From: Ptiloglossa arizonensis
Lineage: Eukaryota > Arthropoda > Insecta > Hymenoptera > Colletidae
NCBI RefSeq assembly: GCF_051014685.1
Contig: NW_027478711.1
Coordinates: 545,966-609,965, forward strand
Direction of reading: 5' to 3'
DNA: 64,000 bases
Each line of letters begins with the position of its first letter. Within the stretch, counting starts at the first letter, position 1. Position numbers and translations under genes: made by a program. This document shows positions 46,431-60,360 of this stretch, piece after piece. A model generated the notes under the pieces. The model did no database searches and was not told the DNA's origin. It worked only from the letters and a program-made list of their open reading frames with translations.

Positions 46431-49400
46431 AACGTATAACGTATAACGTATAACGTATAACGTATAACGTATAACGTATAACGTATAACGTATACCGTAT
46501 AACGTATAACGAATAACGTAAAACGTATGACGCATTACATATTACGTATAACGTATAACGTATAACGTATAACGTATAACGTATAACGAATAACGTAAAG
46601 CATATAACGTATACCGTATAACGTATAACGTATAACGTATAACGTATAACGTATAACGTATAACGTATAACGTATAACGTATAACGTATAACGTATAACG
46701 TATAACGTTTAACGTATAACGTATAACGTATAACGTATAACGTATAACGTATAACGTATAACGTATAACGTATAACGTATAACGTATTACGTATAACGTA
46801 TAACGTATAACGTATAACGTATAACGAATAACGTATAACGTAAAACGTATAACGTGTAACGTATAACGTATAACCTATGACGTATAACGTATAACGTATA
46901 ACGTATAACGTATAACGTATAACGTATAACGTATAACGTATAACGTATAACCTATAACGTATAACGTGTAACGAAGGACGTATAACGAATATCGTAAAAC
47001 GTATAACGCATAACATGTAACGTATAACGTATCACGTATAACGTATAACGTATAACGTATAACGTATAACGTATAACGTATAACGTATAACGTATAACGT
47101 ATAACGTATAACGTATAACGCATAACATGTAACGTATAACGTATCACGTATAACGTATAACGTATAACGTATAACGTATAACGTATAACGTATAACGTAT
47201 AACGTATAACGTATAACGTATAACGTATAACGTATAACGTATAACGTATAACGTATAACGTATAACGTATAACGTATAAGGTATAACGTATAACGTATAA
47301 CGTATAACGTATAACGTATAACGTATAACGTATAACGTATAACGTATAACGTATAACGTATAACGTATAACGTATAACGTATAACGTATAACGTATAACG
47401 TATAACGTATAACGTATAACGTATAACGTATAACCTATAACGTATAACGTATAGCGTATAACGTATAACGTATAACGTATAACGTATGACGTATAACGTA
47501 TAACGTATAACGTATAACGTATAACGTATACCGTATGACGTATAACGTATGACGTATCACGAATAACGTAAAACGTATAACGCATAACGTATAACGTATA
47601 ACGTGTAACGAAGAACGTATAACGAATAACGTAAAACGTATAACGCATAACATGTAACGTATAACGTATAACGTATAACGTATAACGTATAACGTATAAC
47701 GTATAACGTATAACGTATAACGTATAACGTATAACGTATAACGTATAACGTATATCGTATAACGTAGAACGTATATCGTATAACGTATATCGTAAAACGT
47801 ATAACGTATAACGTATAACGTATACCGTATAACGTATAACGAATAACGTAAAACGTATGACGCATTACATATTACGTATAACGTATAACGTATAACGTAT
47901 AACGTATAACGTATAACGTATAACGAATAACGTAAGACATATAACGTATACCGTATAACGTATAACGTATAACGTATAACGTATAACGTATAACGTATAA
48001 CGTATAACGTATAACGTATCACGTATAACGTATAACGTATAACGTATAACGTATAACGTATAACGTATAACGTATAACGTATACCGTATAACGTATAACG
48101 AATAACGTAAAACGTATGACGCATTACATATTACGTATAACGTATAACGTATAACGTATAACGGATAACGTATAACGAATAACGTAAAACGTATAACGCA
48201 TAACGTATAACGTAAAACGTGTAACGAAGAACGTATAACGAATAACGTATAACGCATAACGAATAACGTATAACCTATAACCTATGACGTATAACGTATA
48301 ACGTATAACATATAACGTATATCGTATAACGTATAACGTATAACGTATAAAGAATAACGTATAACGTATACTGTATAACGTATAACGTATAACGTATAAC
48401 GTATAACGTATAACGTATAACGTATAACGTAAAACGTATAACGTATAACGTATAACGTATAACGTATAACGTATAACGTATAACGTATAACGTATAACGA
48501 ATAACGTAAAACGTATAACGCATAACGTATATCGTATACCGTATAACGTATAACGTGTAACGTATAACGTATAACGTATAACGCATAACGAATAACGTAT
48601 AACCTATAACCTATGACGTATAACGTATAACGTACAACGTATAACGTATAACGTATAACGTATCACGAATAACGTAAAACGTATAACGTATAACGTATAA
48701 CGTATAACGTATAACGTATAACGTATAACGTGTAACGAAGAACGTATAACGTATAACGTATAACGTATATCGTATAACGTATAACGTATAACGTATAACG
48801 TCTAACGTATAACTTATAACGTATAACGTATAACGTATAACGAATAACGTAAAACGTATGACGCATTACATATTACGTATAACGTATAACGTATAACGTA
48901 TAATGTATAACGTATAACGAATAACGTAAAACGTATAACGTATACCGTATAACGTATAACGTATAACGTAGAACGTATAACGTATAACGTATAACGTATA
49001 ACGTATAACGTATAACGTATACCGTATAGCGCATAACGTATATCGTATACCGTATAACGTATAACGTATAACGTATAACGTATAACGTATAACGCATAAC
49101 GAACAACGTATAATGTATAACCTATGACGTATAACGTATAACGTATAACGTATAACGTATACCGTATAACGTATAACGTATCACGTATAACGTATAACGT
49201 ATAACGTGTAACGAATAACGCAAAACGTATAACGCATAACGTATAACGTATAACGTGTAACGAAGAACGTATAACGAATAACGTATAACGTATATCGTAT
49301 ATAGTATAACGTATAACGTATAACGTATAACGTATAACGTATAACGTATAACGTATAACGTAAAACGCATAACATATAACGTATAACGTATAACGTATAA

Positions 49401-50078
49401 CGTATAACGTATAACGTATAACGTATAACGTATAACGTATAACGTATAACGTATAACGTATAACGTATAACGTATAACGTATAACGAATAACGTAAAACG
49501 TATAACGCATAACGTATATCGTATACCGTATAACGTATAACGTATAACGTACAACGTATAACGTATAACGCATAACGAATAACGTATAACGTATAACCTA
49601 TGACGTATAACATATAACGTATAACATATCACGTATATCGTATAACGTATAACGTATAACGTATAACGTATAACGTATAACGTATAACGTATAACGTATA
49701 ACGTATAACGTATACCGTATAACGTATAACGTATAACGTATAACGTATAACGTATATCGTAAAACGTATAACGTATGACGTATAAAGAATAACGTATAAC
49801 GTATAACGTATGAAGAATAACGTATAACGTATAACGTATAACGAATAACGTAAAACGTATAACGCATAACGTATAACGTATAACGTGTAACGAAGAACGT
49901 ATAACGAATAACGTATAACGTATATCGTATAACGTAGAACGTATAACGTATAACGTATAACGTATAACGTATAACGTATAACGTATAACGTATAACGTAT
50001 CACGAATAACGTAAAACGTATAACGCATAACGTATAACGTATAACGTGTAACGAAGAACGTATAACGAATAACGTAAA

Positions 50079-53000
50079 GCGTATTACGTATTACATATTT
50101 CGTATAACGTATAACGTGTATCGTATAACTTGTAACGAAAAACGTATAACGAATAACGTAAAACGTATGACGCATTACATATTACGTATAACGTATAACG
50201 TATAACGTATAACGGATAACGTATAACGAATAACGTAAAGCGTATAACGCATAACGTATAACGTAAAACGTGTAACGAAGAACGTATAACGAATAACGTA
50301 TAACGCATAACGAATAACGTATAACCTATAACCTATGACGTATAACGTATAACGTATAACATATAACGTATATCGTATAACGTATAACGTATAACGTATA
50401 AAGAATAACGTATAACGTATACTGTATAACGTATAACGTATAACGTATAACGTATAACGTATAACGTATAACGTAAAACGTATAACGTATAACGTATAAC
50501 GTATAACGTATAACGTATAACGTATAACGTATAACGTATAACGAATAACGTAAAACGTATAACGCATAACGTATATCGTATACCGTATAACGTATAACGT
50601 GTAACGTATAACGTATAACGTATAACGCATAACGAATAACGTATAACCTATAACCTATGACGTATAACGTATAACGTACAACGTATAACGTATAACGTAT
50701 AACGTATCACGAATAACGTAAAACGTATAACGTATAACGTATAACGTATAACGTATAACGTATAACGTATAACGTGTAACGAAGAACGTATAACGTATAA
50801 CGTATAACGTATATCGTATAACGTATAACGTATAACGTATAACGTCTAACGTATAACTTATAACGTATAACGTATAACGTATAACGAATAACGTAAAACG
50901 TATGACGCATTACATATTACGTATAACGTATAACGTATAACGTATAATGTATAACGTATAACGAATAACGTAAAACGTATAACGTATACCGTATAACGTA
51001 TAACGTATAACGTATAACGTATAACGTATAACGTATAACGTATAACGTATAACGTATAACGTATAACGTATACCGTATAGCGCATAACGTATATCGTATA
51101 CCGTATAACGTATAACGTATAACGTATAACGTATAACGTATAACGCATAACGAATAACGTATAATGTATAACCTATGACGTATAACGTATAACGTATAAC
51201 GTATAACGTATAACGTATAACGAATAACGTATAACGTATAACGTATAACGTATAACGTATAACGTATAACGTATAACGTATAACGTATAACGTATAACGT
51301 ATAACGTATAACGTATAACGTATAACGAATAACGTAAAACTTAAAACGCATAACGTATATCGTATACCGTATAACGTATAACGTATAACGTATAACGTAT
51401 AACGTATAACGTATAACGTATAACGTATAACGTATAACGCATAACGAATAACGTATAACGTATAACCCATGACATATAACGTATAACGTATAACGTATAA
51501 CGTATAACGTATAACGTATAACGTATAACGAATAACGTAAAACGTATAACGCATAACGTATAACGTATAACGTATAACGTATAACGTATAAAGAATAACG
51601 TATGACGTATACCGTATAACGTATAACGTATAACGTATAACGTATAACGTATAACGTATCACGAATAACGTAAAACGTATAACGCATAACGTATAACGTA
51701 TAACGTGTAACGAAGGACGTATAACGAATAACGTAAAGCGTATTACGTATTACATATTTCGTATAACGTATAACGTGTATCGTATAACTTGTAACGAAAA
51801 ACGTATAACGAATAACGTAAAACGTATGACGCATTACATATTACGTATAACGTATAACGTATAACGTATAACGTATTACGTATAACGAATAACGTAAAAC
51901 GTATAACGCATAACGTATAACGTATAACGTGTAACGAAGAACGTATAACGAATAACGTATAACGTATATCGTATAACGTATAACGTATAACGTATAACGT
52001 CTAACGTATAACTTATAACGTATAACGTATAACGTATAACGTATAACGTATAACGTATAACGTATAACGTATAAAGTATAACGTATAACGTATAACGTAT
52101 AACGTAAAACGTATAACGTGTAACGTATAACGTATAACCTATGACGTATAACGTAGAACGTATAACGTATAACGTATAAAGAATAACGTATAACGTATAA
52201 CGTATAACGAATAACGTAAAACGTATAACGCATAACGTATAACGTATAAGGTGTAACGAAGAACGTATAACGAATAACGTATAACGTATATCGTATAACG
52301 TAGAACGTATAACGTATAACGTATATCGTAAAACGTATAACGTATAACGTATAACGTATAACGTATAACGTATAACGTATAACGTATAACGTATAACGTA
52401 TAACGTATACCGTATAACGTATAACGTATAACGTATAACGTATAACGTATATCGTAAAACGTATAACGTATGACGTATAAAGAATAACGTATAACGTAAA
52501 ACGTATAAAGAATAACGTATAACGTATAACGTATAACGTATAACGAATAACGTAAAACGTATAACGCATAACGTATAACGTATAACGTGTAACGAAGAAC
52601 GTATAACGAATAACGTATAACGTATATCGTATAACGTAGAACGTATAACGTATAACGTATAACGTATAACGTATAACGTATAACGTATAACGTATAACGT
52701 ATACCGTATAACGTATAACGAATAACGTAAAACGTATGACGCATTACATATTACGTATAACGTATAACGTATAACGTATAACGTATAACGTATAACGAAT
52801 AACGTAAAGCATATAACGTATACCGTATAACGTATAACGTATAACGTATAACGTATAACGTATAACGTATAACGTATAACGTATAACGTATAACGTATAA
52901 CGTATAACGTATAACGTTTAACGTATAACGTATAACGTATAACGTATAACGTATAACGTATAACGTATAACGTATAACGTATAACGTATAACGTATTACG

Positions 53001-55330
53001 TATAACGTATAACGTATAACGTATAACGTATAACGAATAACGTATAACGTAAAACGTATAACGTGTAACGTATAACGTATAACCTATGACGTATAACGTA
53101 TAACGTATAACGTATAACGTATAACGTATAACGTATAACGTATAACGTATAACCTATAACGTATAACGTGTAACGAAGGACGTATAACGAATATCGTAAA
53201 ACGTATAACGCATAACATGTAACGTATAACGTATCACGTATAACGTATAACGTATAACGTATAACGTATAACGTATAACGTATAACGTATAACGTATAAC
53301 GTATAACGTATAACGTATAACGCATAACATGTAACGTATAACGTATCACGTATAACGTATAACGTATAACGTATAACGTATAACGTATAACGTATAACGT
53401 ATAACGTATAACGTATAACGTATAACGTATAACGTATAACGTATAACGTATAACGTATAACGTATAACGTATAACGTATAAGGTATAACGTATAACGTAT
53501 AACGTATAACGTATAACGTATAACGTATAACGTATAACGTATAACGTATAACGTATAACGTATAACGTATAACGTATAACGTATAACGTATAACGTATAA
53601 CGTATAACGTATAACGTATAACGTATAACGTATAACCTATAACGTATAACGTATAGCGTATAACGTATAACGTATAACGTATAACGTATGACGTATAACG
53701 TATAACGTATAACGTATAACGTATAACGTATACCGTATGACGTATAACGTATGACGTATCACGAATAACGTAAAACGTATAACGCATAACGTATAACGTA
53801 TAACGTGTAACGAAGAACGTATAACGAATAACGTAAAACGTATAACGCATAACATGTAACGTATAACGTATAACGTATAACGTATAACGTATAACGTATA
53901 ACGTATAACGTATAACGTATAACGTATAACGTATAACGTATAACGTATATCGTATAACGTAGAACGTATATCGTATAACGTATATCGTAAAACGTATAAC
54001 GTATAACGTATAACGTATACCGTATAACGTATAACGAATAACGTAAAACGTATGACGCATTACATATTACGTATAACGTATAACGTATAACGTATAACGT
54101 ATAACGTATAACGTATAACGAATAACGTAAGACATATAACGTATACCGTATAACGTATAACGTATAACGTATAACGTATAACGTATAACGTATAACGTAT
54201 AACGTATAACGTATCACGTATAACGTATAACGTATAACGTATAACGTATAACGTATAACGTATAACGTATAACGTATACCGTATAACGTATAACGAATAA
54301 CGTAAAACGTATGACGCATTACATATTACGTATAACGTATAACGTATAACGTATAACGGATAACGTATAACGAATAACGTAAAACGTATAACGCATAACG
54401 TATAACGTAAAACGTGTAACGAAGAACGTATAACGAATAACGTATAACGCATAACGAATAACGTATAACCTATAACCTATGACGTATAACGTATAACGTA
54501 TAACATATAACGTATATCGTATAACGTATAACGTATAACGTATAAAGAATAACGTATAACGTATACTGTATAACGTATAACGTATAACGTATAACGTATA
54601 ACGTATAACGTATAACGTATAACGTAAAACGTATAACGTATAACGTATAACGTATAACGTATAACGTATAACGTATAACGTATAACGTATAACGAATAAC
54701 GTAAAACGTATAACGCATAACGTATATCGTATACCGTATAACGTATAACGTGTAACGTATAACGTATAACGTATAACGCATAACGAATAACGTATAACCT
54801 ATAACCTATGACGTATAACGTATAACGTACAACGTATAACGTATAACGTATAACGTATCACGAATAACGTAAAACGTATAACGTATAACGTATAACGTAT
54901 AACGTATAACGTATAACGTATAACGTGTAACGAAGAACGTATAACGTATAACGTATAACGTATATCGTATAACGTATAACGTATAACGTATAACGTCTAA
55001 CGTATAACTTATAACGTATAACGTATAACGTATAACGAATAACGTAAAACGTATGACGCATTACATATTACGTATAACGTATAACGTATAACGTATAATG
55101 TATAACGTATAACGAATAACGTAAAACGTATAACGTATACCGTATAACGTATAACGTATAACGTATAACGTATAACGTATAACGTATAACGTATAACGTA
55201 TAACGTATAACGTATACCGTATAGCGCATAACGTATATCGTATACCGTATAACGTATAACGTATAACGTATAACGTATAACGTATAACGCATAACGAACA
55301 ACGTATAATGTATAACCTATGACGTATAAC
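50079..55330. repeat. Long HOR copy 5 (truncated)
   Basis: It opens at 50,079, with the second marker at 51,738 (+1,659). It matches copy 4 at offsets of 6,300 and later 6,195 up to the AACAACG unit at 55,296. Beyond the junction at about 55.30-55.36 kb the order of markers jumps forward by 2,051 bp relative to copy 4. The region 52.1-52.7 kb retains the segment deleted in copy 4. No gene is seen. Confidence 0.87.
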
Positions 55331-55357
55331 GTATAACGTATAACGTATAACGTATAA
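55300..55357. other. Chimeric recombination junction joining HOR copies 5 and 6
   Basis: Left of the junction the unit AACAACG at 55,296 matches the sub-block at 49,101 (offset 6,195). Right of it the AATAACG at 55,366 matches 51,222 (offset 4,144), whereas the left parent would have TATACCG at 55,352. The two parental sub-blocks lie 2,051 bp apart (49,101 and 51,152). Within the roughly 55-bp window both parents are identical, so the exact crossover cannot be placed more finely. Confidence 0.85.
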
Positions 55358-58300
55358 CGTATAACGAATAACGTATAACGTATAACGTATAACGTATAAC
55401 GTATAACGTATAACGTATAACGTATAACGTATAACGTATAACGTATAACGTATAACGTATAACGTATAACGAATAACGTAAAACTTAAAACGCATAACGT
55501 ATATCGTATACCGTATAACGTATAACGTATAACGTATAACGTATAACGTATAACGTATAACGTATAACGTATAACGTATAACGCATAACGAATAACGTAT
55601 AACGTATAACCCATGACATATAACGTATAACGTATAACGTATAACGTATAACGTATAACGTATAACGTATAACGTATAACGAATAACGTAAAACGTATAA
55701 CGCATAACGTATAACGTATAACGTATAACGTATAACGTATAAAGAATAACGTATGACGTATACCGTATAACGTATAACGTATAACGTATAACGTATAACG
55801 TATAACGTATCACGAATAACGTAAAACGTATAACGCATAACGTATAACGTATAACGTGTAACGAAGGACGTATAACGAATAACGTAAAGCGTATTACGTA
55901 TTACATATTTCGTATAACGTATAACGTGTATCGTATAACTTGTAACGAAAAACGTATAACGAATAACGTAAAACGTATGACGCATTACATATTACGTATA
56001 ACGTATAACGTATAACGTATAACGTATTACGTATAACGAATAACGTAAAACGTATAACGCATAACGTATAACGTATAACGTGTAACGAAGAACGTATAAC
56101 GAATAACGTATAACGTATATCGTATAACGTATAACGTATAACGTATAACGTATAACGTCTAACGTATAACTTATAACGTATAACGTATAACGTATAACGT
56201 ATAACGTATAACGTATAACGTATAACGTATAAAGTATAACGTATAACGTATAACGTATAACGTAAAACGTATAACGTGTAACGTATAACGTATAACCTAT
56301 GACGTATAACGTAGAACGTATAACGTATAACGTATAAAGAATAACGTATAACGTATAACGTATAACGAATAACGTAAAACGTATAACGCATAACGTATAA
56401 CGTATAAGGTGTAACGAAGAACGTATAACGAATAACGTATAACGTATATCGTATAACGTAGAACGTATAACGTATAACGTATATCGTAAAACGTATAACG
56501 TATAACGTATAACGTATAACGTATAACGTATAACGTATAACGTATAACGTATAACGTATAACGTATACCGTATAACGTATAACGTATAACGTTTAACGTA
56601 TAACGTATATCGTAAAACGTATAACGTATGACGTATAAAGAATAACGTATAACGTAAAACGTATAAAGAATAACGTATAACGTATAACGTATAACGAATA
56701 ACGTAAAACGTATAACGCATAACGTATAACGTATAACGTGTAACGAAGAACGTATAACGAATAACGTATAACGTATATCGTATAACGTAGAACGTATAAC
56801 GTATAACGTATAACGTATAACGTATAACGTATAACGTATAACGTATAACGTATAACGTATACCGTATAACGTATAACGAATAACGTAAAACGTATGACGC
56901 ATTACATATTACGTATAACGTATAACGTATAACGTATAACGTATAACGTATAACGAATAACGTAAAGCATATAACGTATACCGTATAACGTATAACGTAT
57001 AACGTATAACGTATAACGTATAACGTATAACGTATAACGTATAACGTATAACGTATAACGTATAACGTATAACGTTTAACGTATAACGTATAACGTATAA
57101 CGTATAACGTATAACGTATAACGTATAACGTATAACGTATAACGTATAACGTATTACGTATAACGTATAACGTATAACGTATAACGTATAACGAATAACG
57201 TATAACGTGAAACGTATAACGTGTAACGTATAACGTATAACCTATGACGTATAACGTATAACGTATAACGTATAACGTATAACGTATAACGTATAACGTA
57301 TAACGTATAACGTATAACCTATAACGTATAACGTGTAACGAAGGACGTATAACGAATATCGTAAAACGTATAACGCATAACATGTAACGTATAACGTATC
57401 ACGTATAACGTATAACGTATAACGTATAACGTATAACGTATAACGTATAACGTATAACGTATAACGTATAACGTATAACGTATAACGCATAACATGTAAC
57501 GTATAACGTATCACGTATAACGTATAACGTATAACGTATAACGTATAACGTATAACGTATAACGTATAACGTATAACGTATAACGTATAACGTATGACGT
57601 ATAACGTATAACGTATAACGTATAACGTATAACGTATAACGTATAACGTATAACGTATTACGTATAACGAATAACGTAAAACGTATAACGCATAACGTAT
57701 AACGTATAACGTGTAACGAAGAACGTATAACGAATAACGTATAACGTATATCGTATAACGTATAACGTATAACGTATAACGTATAACGTCTAACGTATAA
57801 CTTATAACGTATAACGTATAACGTATAACGTATAACGTATAACGTATAACGTATAACGTATAAAGTATAACGTATAACGTATAACGTATAACGTAAAACG
57901 TATAACGTGTAACGTATAACGTATAACCTATGACGTATAACGTAGAACGTATAACGTATAACGTATAAAGAATAACGTATAACGTATAACGTATAACGAA
58001 TAACGTAAAACGTATAACGCATAACGTATAACGTATAAGGTGTAACGAAGAACGTATAACGAATAACGTATAACGTATATCGTATAACGTAGAACGTATA
58101 ACGTATAACGTATATCGTAAAACGTATAACGTATAACGTATAACGTATAACGTATAACGTATAACGTATAACGTATAACGTATAACGTATAACGTATACC
58201 GTATAACGTATAACGTATAACGTTTAACGTATAACGTATATCGTAAAACGTATAACGTATGACGTATAAAGAATAACGTATAACGTAAAACGTATAAAGA

Positions 58301-58910
58301 ATAACGTATAACGTATAACGTATAACGAATAACGTAAAACGTATAACGCATAACGTATAACGTATAACGTGTAACGAAGAACGTATAACGAATAACGTAT
58401 AACGTATATCGTATAACGTAGAACGTATAACGTATAACGTATAACGTATAACGTATAACGTATAACGTATAACGTATAACGTATAACGTATACCGTATAA
58501 CGTATAACGAATAACGTAAAACGTATGACGCATTACATATTACGTATAACGTATAACGTATAACGTATAACGTATAACGTATAACGAATAACGTAAAGCA
58601 TATAACGTATACCGTATAACGTATAACGTATAACGTATAACGTATAACGTATAACGTATAACGTATAACGTATAACGTATAACGTATAACGTATAACGTA
58701 TAACGTTTAACGTATAACGTATAACGTATAACGTATAACGTATAACGTATAACGTATAACGTATAACGTATAACGTATAACGTATTACGTATAACGTATA
58801 ACGTATAACGTATAACGTATAACGAATAACGTATAACGTGAAACGTATAACGTGTAACGTATAACGTATAACCTATGACGTATAACGTATAACGTATAAC
58901 GTATAACGTA
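55358..58910. repeat. Partial HOR copy 6 with a 1,631-bp internal duplication
   Basis: It follows copy 5 in register from the junction (offsets 4,144 to 4,158), with the TAAAGCG-TATTACG marker at 55,889. The segment of about 56,024-57,280 is repeated at about 57,655-58,910, exactly 1,631 bp (233 units) later: TAGAACG at 56,311 and 57,942, TTTAACG at 56,591 and 58,222, TTTAACG at 57,074 and 58,705, TGAAACG at 57,207 and 58,838. The TTTAACG at 56,591 and the TGAAACG are absent from the matching place in copy 5, so the duplication is younger than those mutations. Confidence 0.87.
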
Positions 58911-60360
58911 TAACGTAAAACGTATAACGTATAACGTATAACGTATAACCTATGACGTATAACGTATAACGTATAACGTATAACGTATATCGCATAACGT
59001 ATAACGTATAACGTATTACGTATAACGTATAACGTATAACGTATAACGTATAACGTATAACGAATAACGTATAACGTAAAACGTATAACGTATAACGTAT
59101 AACGTATAACGTATAACGTATAACCTATGACGTATAACGTATAACGTATAACGTATAACGTATAACGTATAACGTATAACGTATAACGTATAACGTATGA
59201 CGTATAACGTATAACGCATAACGAATAACGTATAACGTATAACCTATGACGTATAACGTATAACGTATAACATATAACGTATATCGTATAACGTATAACG
59301 TACAACGTATTACGTATAACGTATAACGTATAACGTATAACGTATAACGTATAACGTATCACGTATAACGTAAAACGTATAACGTATAAAATATAACGTA
59401 TAACGTATAACGTATAAAGTATAACGTATAACGTATAACGTATAACGTATAACGTATAACGTATAACGTATAACGTATAACGTATAACGTATAACGTATA
59501 ACGTATACCGTATAACGTATAACGTATATCGTATAACGTATATCGTAAAACGTATAACGTATGACGTATAAAGAATAACGTATAACGTGTAACGTATAAA
59601 GAATAACGTATAACGTATAACGTATAACGTATAACGAATAACGTATAACGTATATCGTATAACGTATAACGTATAACGTATAACGTATAACGTATAACGT
59701 ATAACGTATAACGTATAACGTAAAACGTATAACGCATAACGTATAACGTATAACGTATAAAGAATAACGTATAACGTATAACGTATAAAGAATAACGTAT
59801 AACGAATAACGTAAAACGTATAACGTATACCGTATAACGTATAACGCATAACGTATAACGTATAACGTATAACGTATAACGTATAACGTATACCGTATAA
59901 CGTATAACGTATCACGTATAACGTATAACGTATAACGTGTAACGAATAACGCAAAACGTATAACGCATAACGTATAACGTATAACGTGTAACGAAGAACG
60001 TATAACGAATAACGTATAACGTATATCGTATAAAGTATAACGTATAACGTATAACGTATAACGTATAACGTATAACGTATAACGTATAACGTAAAACGCA
60101 TAACATATAACGTATAACGTATAACGTATAACGTATAACGTATAACGTATAACGTATAACGTATAACGTATAACGTATAACGTATAACGTATAACGTATA
60201 ACGAATAACGTAAAACGTATAACGCATAACGTATATCGTATACCGTATAACGTATAACGTATAACGTACAACGTATAACGTATAACGCATAACGAATAAC
60301 GTATAACGTATAACCTATGACGTATAACATATAACGTATAACATATCACGTATATCGTAT
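58911..60360. repeat. Displaced HOR sub-segment related to copies 1 and 2
   Basis: After about 58,910 the similarity to the preceding duplicate stops. From about 59,740 to 60,360 the marker order (two TATAAAG units near 59,758 and 59,785, TGTAACG-AATAACG-CAAAACG at 59,938, then TAACATATCACG near 60,344) matches about 30.2-30.82 kb and 36.5-37.13 kb. Copies 3 and 4 lack the TATAAAG pair at this place, so the source resembles copies 1 and 2 more than the nearest copies. The part 58.9-59.7 kb is satellite that I could not assign to one source. Confidence 0.65.

Larger units (their letters stand above)
43779..50078. repeat. Long HOR copy 4 (6,300 bp, 900 units)
   Basis: It opens at 43,779; the second marker is at +1,659. 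It is 91 bp longer than copy 3. This is accounted for by a 749-bp internal duplication (45,027 to 45,776 alignment) and a loss of about 658 bp near 46.4 kb. The rest matches copy 3 at offsets of 6,202-6,300. A TAGAACG unit near 48,969 is private to this copy. Confidence 0.88.

Noticed and set aside
25600..55330. CRISPR-like repeat and spacer pattern from regularly spaced marker strings
   Set aside because: The intervals between markers are the same heptamer, not unique spacers, the period is kilobases, and there are no cas genes.
57242..59737. 831-codon - strand open frame, and all other long - strand frames in the window
   Set aside because: They are the repeat read in a stop-free direction: the product is a YVIRYTL cycle in all three frames, frames overlap each other, and starts and stops fall at random variant units. 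No domain, codon bias or gene structure is present.
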